Positions 58,481 through 64,000 of a stretch of DNA of 64,000 nt are shown piece after piece (positions within the stretch are counted from its first letter, which is position 1; every line of letters starts with the position of its first letter). The position numbers and the translations under genes were made by a program. Source of the DNA: Tolypeutes matacus (Eukaryota > Chordata > Mammalia > Cingulata > Chlamyphoridae). A model generated the notes under the pieces. It was given only the letters and a program-made list of their open reading frames with translations. It did not search any database and was not told the DNA's origin. Location: NCBI GenBank assembly GCA_026826555.1, contig JAKSZT010053928.1, forward strand, positions 39,812,934 through 39,876,933. The letters are read 5' to 3'.

Positions 58481-60714
58481 CTTCTCCTCCTTTTTTTCAG
58501 TGCCAATTTTAAATAGTTTTATTTAAGCATTGCATTTTCCACTTAGAATATGGTGCTATAGAGTGCAATGTTATATCCTTTCACTGTACACATATTCCAT
58601 AGCCAAGTGTTGAGAATGCCCAGGAATTTTGTGGAGCAGCTGAGCTTTAAACTGCCACAGTATGAGCTACAAATTTGGGTCCTTCAATTTTTTACTGTGT
58701 AATAATGCTAAGGTATGTATGCTGATTGAATTAATCAACCTCTTCAATGGTGGATCCAGAAGAGGCACCACCAGATGGAGGTAATCCACCACCAGAGAAG
58801 GTCCCAGACATTCCCCCAGAATGCCTCCTGCACTGTGGTACAGCTTGGTAGTGATGGGGTTGCACATTTTCTCCAGAGCTTTCTGCTGATGTTCAAATTC
58901 CTCCTGCTCTGCAGTCTTATTCTTATTGAGCCAGTTGATGATTTCATTACATTTGTCAAGAATCTTCTGTTTGTCTTCATCATTGATCTTGCCTTGAAGC
59001 TTCTCATCTTCAACTGTTGCTTTCATATTAAATGCATAGTATTCAAGTGAAATCTTGGAGGATATCTCTTGTCCCTCTGCTTCTCATCTTTAGCTTTGTA
59101 CTTCTCAGCTTCCTGCACTCAATGTATTCTTTGCTCATATAGTCCTTGTTGTTAGTGATGACGATCTTTTTCTCTTTTCATGTACTCTTATCTACAGTAG
59201 AAAAGCTGAGGATGCCAATAGCATCAATATCAAAGGTGACCTCAATCTGAGGAACACCAGGTGGTATCCCTGTGAGTTCAAACTTGCCAAGCAGTTTGTA
59301 AGCCTTGGTCATGGCATGCTCACCTTCACAAACCTGAATGAGTACACAAGGATGGTTGTCAGAGTATGTGGTGAAGGTCTGTGTCTGCTTGGTGGGAATC
59401 CTGGTATTGCACTTGATGAGGACAGTCATAACTCCACCAGCCATTTCAATACCAAGGGAAAGAGGAGTGACATCCAGGAGCAGCAAATCTTGAACATTTT
59501 CAGATTTGTCTACAGATGGATGGCTTCTTGGACAGCCACACCATAAGCAACAGCCTTAGCAGAGTTGATGTTCTTGTTCAGTTATTTTACATTGAAGAAG
59601 TCCTGGAGAAGTCTCTGAATCTTGAGGATATGAGTAGAACTGCCCACCAGGACAATATCATGAATTTGTGATTTGTCTAGCTTGGCATTCCTAAGGGCTT
59701 TTTCCACATGGTCTAGGGTGCTATGGAACAGGTCAGCATTCAATTCTTCAAACCAGGCACAGGTAATGGAGGTATAGAAGTCAATTTCTTCAGAGAGGAA
59801 ATCAATCTTAATACTGGCCTGGGTGCTGGAAGAGAGGTACGCTTAGCTTGTTCACAAGCAATATGGAGGTGGTAGACAGCTCTCTTGTTCTCACTGATGT
59901 CTTTCTTATTGCACTTGAAGTCAGCAATAAAATGGTTGACCATTCAATTATCAAAGTCTTCTCCACCTAAGTGAGTGTCTCCAGCTGTAAATTTGACCTC
60001 AAAAATTCCATTTTCAACAATGACGATTAATACATCAAAAGTGCCACTTCTCAAGTCAAATAACGGCACATTTCTTTCAGCACCAATCTTTTTGTCTAAG
60101 CCATAGCAATAGCAGCAGCAGCTGGCTCATTGATGATTCTGCATACACTGAGGCTGGCAATGGTTCCAGCATCTTTGGTGGGCTGATGCTGAGAGTCATT
60201 GAAATAAGCTGGCACTGTGACAACAGCATTGGTAACAGTCTTCCCAAAGTAGACCTCTGAAATTTCCTTCACCTTTGTCAGAACCACAGAGAATACCTCC
60301 TTTGGGTAGAATTTTTGGTCTCACCCTTGTATTCTACTTGGAACTTGGACCTACCCATATCATTCACCACTACAAAGGGCCAATGCTTCATATCAGAATG
60401 GACAACAGCATCATCAAATCTACATCAAATCAGACATTTGGCATCAAAAACCATATTGGTTGGTTCATTTCAGCTTGATTTTTGCAGCATCGCCAATCAA
60501 TTGTTCAGTATCAGTAAAGGTGACATAGCTTGGAGTTGTTTGGTTCCCCTGATCATTGGCAATTGTTTCCACTTTTCCATGCTGGAAGACACCCACACAG
60601 GAGTAGATGGTGCTGAGATCAATGTCAATCTCAGGTCCCTTAGACATGGTTGCTTAGTGTAAGTCCGACTTATAGAAGAAAACAGCACCAAATTCAATGA
60701 ACCCTGCTTCTCCT
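58481..60714. repeat. candidate target duplication around the HSPA8 retrocopy
   Basis: CTTCTCCT occurs directly left of the minus-strand A tail (58481-58488) and right of the 5' UTR end (60707-60714). It lies in pyrimidine-rich sequence, so chance is not excluded. Confidence 0.4.
58491..60706 (-). pseudogene. HSPA8 (pseudogene): HSPA8 (HSC70) processed pseudogene
   Basis: Intronless, near full-length copy of the constitutive cytosolic Hsp70 chaperone. The ATG is at 60647-60645 ([20 protein letters not shown]; the parent has a GIDLGTTYSCVGV-type ATP-binding start). Further landmarks are [19 protein letters not shown] and [12 protein letters not shown] (frame 60287-60096), [20 protein letters not shown] and [13 protein letters not shown] (frame 59486-59178), [19 protein letters not shown] (frame 59026-58667) and a final TIEEVD followed by TAA at 58733-58731. 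The coding remnant spans 1917 bases against about 1941 in the parent. It has an in-frame stop (near 59587), small deletions (three residues lost in [10 protein letters not shown]) and several frame changes. The ATP-site glycine of DLGTT is mutated to Ser (DLSTI). A 3' UTR with AATAAA (58523-58518) and a short A tail (58497-58491) follows. CTTCTCCT at 58481-58488 and 60707-60714 may be the target duplication. Confidence 0.95.
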
Positions 60715-63700
60715 TAATCCTCCTCCTCTTCTGTTCCTTTCCAAAGCTTCTGGATTTATCATTTCTTCTCATACAGATTTTTTACACACTGATTAGAGGG
60801 TTAGAATCTGTCTGTGTAGCTTAGTGATTGAGCAAGCCCACATTAGTGTGTGACTAGGTGAAACTGAAGAGGACTAATAGTTGAGACCCAGTGTTGCCCC
60901 TGGTCATGGTTCTCCTGTCACTGATTATGTCCTCTCTCAGTGCCAGCATGCAAAGTGTTGGACTCTACTCAGAAATTCATGCTAACTTCTTTTCATAACT
61001 CATTTCTTAAGCAGAATACCTACCTCAGTGTTCTTATTATATGCATGGGCTTGAATTATTATGAAAGTTCTAAATAAATTTAGAAATGTAAACTTTAGAA
61101 TTAAAAGAGATGTTAGACTCATCAATCCTTAAGGCCCCAGTTTGCAATGCCAGAGCAGAGAAATCCAATGGCCAGAGTCTAAGGAATTAATCAGGGAAAG
61201 TGTGGCACTAGGTCTTCAGACTCCCTAGCTGACACTCCCTCCATTTCAGGGGGCAGATCAGTCATTACTAATCTATAAAAACGCAAAAATTTAGCAACTT
61301 CTAAGACAAAGAGGATCAGAACACCATATAGACAGACAGTTCAATTTTCTTTGTGAATAGAATCTGTATTTGTTTGTCCAGTACAAAACAAGCCAATGTA
61401 ACTGACATTAGAGGTCAGCTAAAACTAGTACAGTCAAAAATTTTCTAGTTTTATTGTTAAGAATATTCAAAGTATTTATTACTGATGCAAGTGGTTTTCA
61501 TACCAAGAAGGCATTTCTTATAGCAATAGAAAGCTCTGTTTGTTCCTTCACTGCCTTTTCTCTTCAAGCACTAGAGTTATTAAGTGCAACATCTGCACAG
61601 AACAGGCTGTTTGCTTTTCAAAAAACTTTAGCAGAAAGTGATATTTGATGAATTAATAATGTCGTTTGACCTTGAAAACCTGATCAAAATATCGGATTCT
61701 TTGGTCCTTTACTTTGATGCCTCAGTAACTTTTTAAAGCTGGATTTTACAAACCCCTTAGCAAATTGGTTTTACAATGGTGTTTTTCCTTGTATCTGATA
61801 AATTACTTGGATGCTGACAAACTGCTAGAAATGGGAGAAAAAGAAAAAGAAAAAAAAAAAAAAAAAAAAAAAAGAAGGTCTAACCAGTAGCTACTGCAAT
61901 CACTATAGATGCCCAGTGGGTATTTTAGGGCCCTTTAATTGAAAACAAATTATGCAAATCCACTTTAATGTGTGATGAAAAGGCAGTAATTCCAAAGAGT
62001 GAAGAATTCAGTCTACAATGTAGGCATCTCAATTCCCCTTCTGAAACTGTCGAGTTCTGGAAAGCGTTACAATTAATCTTAGATATATTTCTTGTTTTAC
62101 CAAAGAGTCAGAGACCAAGTCTGTGAGAAATGCATCTTTAAAGTTATTTATTATAATTTCTCAGCAAATGTTCAAATCCACTTTAAAACACATTCATTAA
62201 GAATCCAGTTCCCTGTCTGATGACATCACTAAAGATGGACTCAGTTCTTTCTAGCTACTTCCTGAGTACTTCCTTGGTACTCCTCTTTTTCTTTCATGTC
62301 ATATCCAAACTATTATAATCCTTCTTAGAAAAAGCATGTTGTCAATAGAATCTTAAATTAAGTTCTTATCCTCTGAATATCACATATCAATATCCAATTG
62401 CAGATGATATGTGGAACATAAATGATAAATACATTTGAAGGCTAATACAAATTCTGACTATTTTTGATATTATTTTTATTTTGTTAGAATTTCAAATTTC
62501 TAACTCTTCAAAAGAAAAAGATTTTGTTACCTCCAAAGGTTAAGGCCAATTTTGTAACCCACCTATAAAAGTCAAGATGAACCAGTTTATGCTGCAGTAA
62601 TAACCCCACTGAATGCCACAAAAGATTTCTTTCTAATGAGACTCTACTAAATGTTGAATTTAAACTAAGGAGAACAAAAGTCCCCAGAGAGCAAACTTTG
62701 AAGGCAAAATTAGAACGGACTGTTTTGACTAAACATTCATACAGTCATTATGTAATTCATTGATTAGAACGTAAAAATGCGCTGTGTTAGATATAGATAG
62801 AACTACAAAGATATGCAAGAAAGAGAAAGAAAGAAAAGATTTCTCACTCTCACTTCATATCCAATGTGGGCCAGGGGTCTCTGCTCATTGCAATACAATA
62901 GGCTACATCTTAACCCAGGCCTCCTTCACCTGTGTGAGGAGAACAGAACACCATATTACCTCAGTGTAAATGAAAGGCTTCTTTCTAGAAGGGGGATGCA
63001 GGCCACATCTGGTCACATTTCATTGGCCAAAGTAAGGTCATAGTTAACTTCAAAGGGTGTGAGAAGCTCAAAGCTACATGTGTCCAGAAATAGAAGAATG
63101 AAAATGTTTATCAAGAGCTCTAAGGGCTTATGCCCCATCAAATACTCTACCTCTCAAATCTGGCTCTCAGCAGTCTGATGCCTTGGAGTGCTCATGCTAG
63201 CACTTGGTTTCTGTTTCTGCCAAACCCTATCACTAAGGGAGGACAATAACAGCTACAAAAGCATGTCTATTAAGACTAATTTACAAGCACAAAATGAATT
63301 TTAAGTATGTTAGTTCAATCAAAGACTACATTTATGTTTGTTACCCCAGTGTTCAATTAATTCCTATTTATAGACTTGGGTCAAAAAGAAAGTATATTCA
63401 CAATTCTATTCAAGACATTATGGTGACTAGAAAAAATATACCCCATTTTCATGTCCTCTTTATATTCTTCCAGGAATCTTTCATATCCCAAACTCATTAT
63501 AATTATTCTCTGTGATCCTGTAGTTAGTAATTTCTTCCTGATCTCCTCCCACTCCAAACTCAAATGGTGCTGATTATATTTACAACTTTTAACATTATCT
63601 ACATTCACTCCATCTTCCAAGCTCAATGCTATCGTCCATGTTATCCAAGTTATCTTCTCTCACCTATTTCAACATAGTGCCACTTCTTTTCTGTGCTAAA

Positions 63701-64000
63701 TAAGGCTTGTCTGAGGAAAAAGAAACTAAAATTTGCAACTCCCAAATGGAAACTGCAAAGATTGTTAGAAACTACTCCCTACTGCTTGAGACTACAAGTG
63801 CTTCACTAGGTCTTACATGTTTGTTTGACAATCTCACAGCAAGAAATGCTGTGGGGAGAGGAATAAAATGAAATAACAAGGAGATTGGCTGTCAAACTCT
63901 TTTTATATAAGCTCTCATAATAAGAATATCACTTTACTTTTTAATGTTAAAAACTTAAAATTTTGTCTGACCCACATCTTTGTAGTCTTGAAATATGGTC
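60715..64000. other. no recognised gene or repeat family
   Basis: AT-rich intergenic DNA with a long A run (61837-61873). Short frames such as 61454-61648, 62784-63043 and 63294-63626 carry no recognisable domain. Confidence 0.4.
61837..61873 (+). repeat. poly(A)/GAAAA low-complexity tract
   Basis: An A run of about 25 preceded by GAAAAA units. It may be the tail of a decayed retroposon, but no body is recognised upstream. Confidence 0.85.

Noticed and set aside
58667..60647. Functional HSP70 gene
   Set aside because: In-frame stop, several frameshifts, no introns, and a 3' A tail: a processed pseudogene.

Overview
This window looks like intergenic DNA from a placental mammal, most likely a xenarthran (sloth or armadillo group). 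I found no intact protein-coding gene. The lineage call rests on two short tRNA-derived SINEs of the xenarthran 'DAS' type (8281-8382 and 38783-38902), on long L1 elements, and on abundant mammal-wide fossils (MIR, L2, MLT1/MaLR-type LTRs, a MER5-type hAT element). Base composition is AT-rich, the longest open frames belong to transposon remnants, and the only host-gene sequence comes from two dead retrocopies and a snRNA fragment. Family names are given from memory of consensus sequences; no search was possible.

Layout. 1-1.8 kb: copy A of a long repeat that I cannot name (called 'unit X' here). 1.83-3.65 kb: old L1 3' end broken by an MLT1-like piece. 3.65-12.1 kb: L2 fragments, a probable L1M tail and a SINE in otherwise featureless DNA. 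12.16-14.43 kb: unit X copies B and C head to tail, with a 76-nt U4 snRNA fragment inside C. 15.0-28.2 kb: two L1 elements in the same orientation; the first is interrupted by unit X copy D (2.5 kb) and by a short L1-tail insertion. 28.2-38.9 kb: old repeats, including a MIR split by a later insertion, and a DAS SINE. 38.95-43.86 kb: an ancient L1 with no recognisable ORF1 and a solo LTR in its 3' part. 45.5-47.4 kb: LTR-element internal sequence plus LTR, carrying unit X copy E. 48.8-52 kb: MLT1 LTR and a MER5-like hAT transposon. 52.56-54.36 kb or further: citrate synthase (CS) retropseudogene carrying the tiny unit X copy F. 56.1-56.7 kb: another LTR. 58.49-60.71 kb: HSPA8 (HSC70) retropseudogene on the minus strand. 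60.7-64 kb: nothing recognised.

The sequence records successive waves of retroposition rather than cooperating genes. L1-type machinery (target-primed insertion, poly(A), target-site duplication) plausibly explains the L1s, SINEs, CS and HSPA8 retrocopies, the U4 fragment and unit X. Unit X is the most interesting item: at least six copies in 64 kb, a shared 3' end with AATAAA and an A-rich tail in the young copies, 5' truncation, and for copy D a 10-bp target duplication whose left copy lies in a perfect 22-bp tandem repeat. I found no CRISPR, operon, bacterial or viral gene system.
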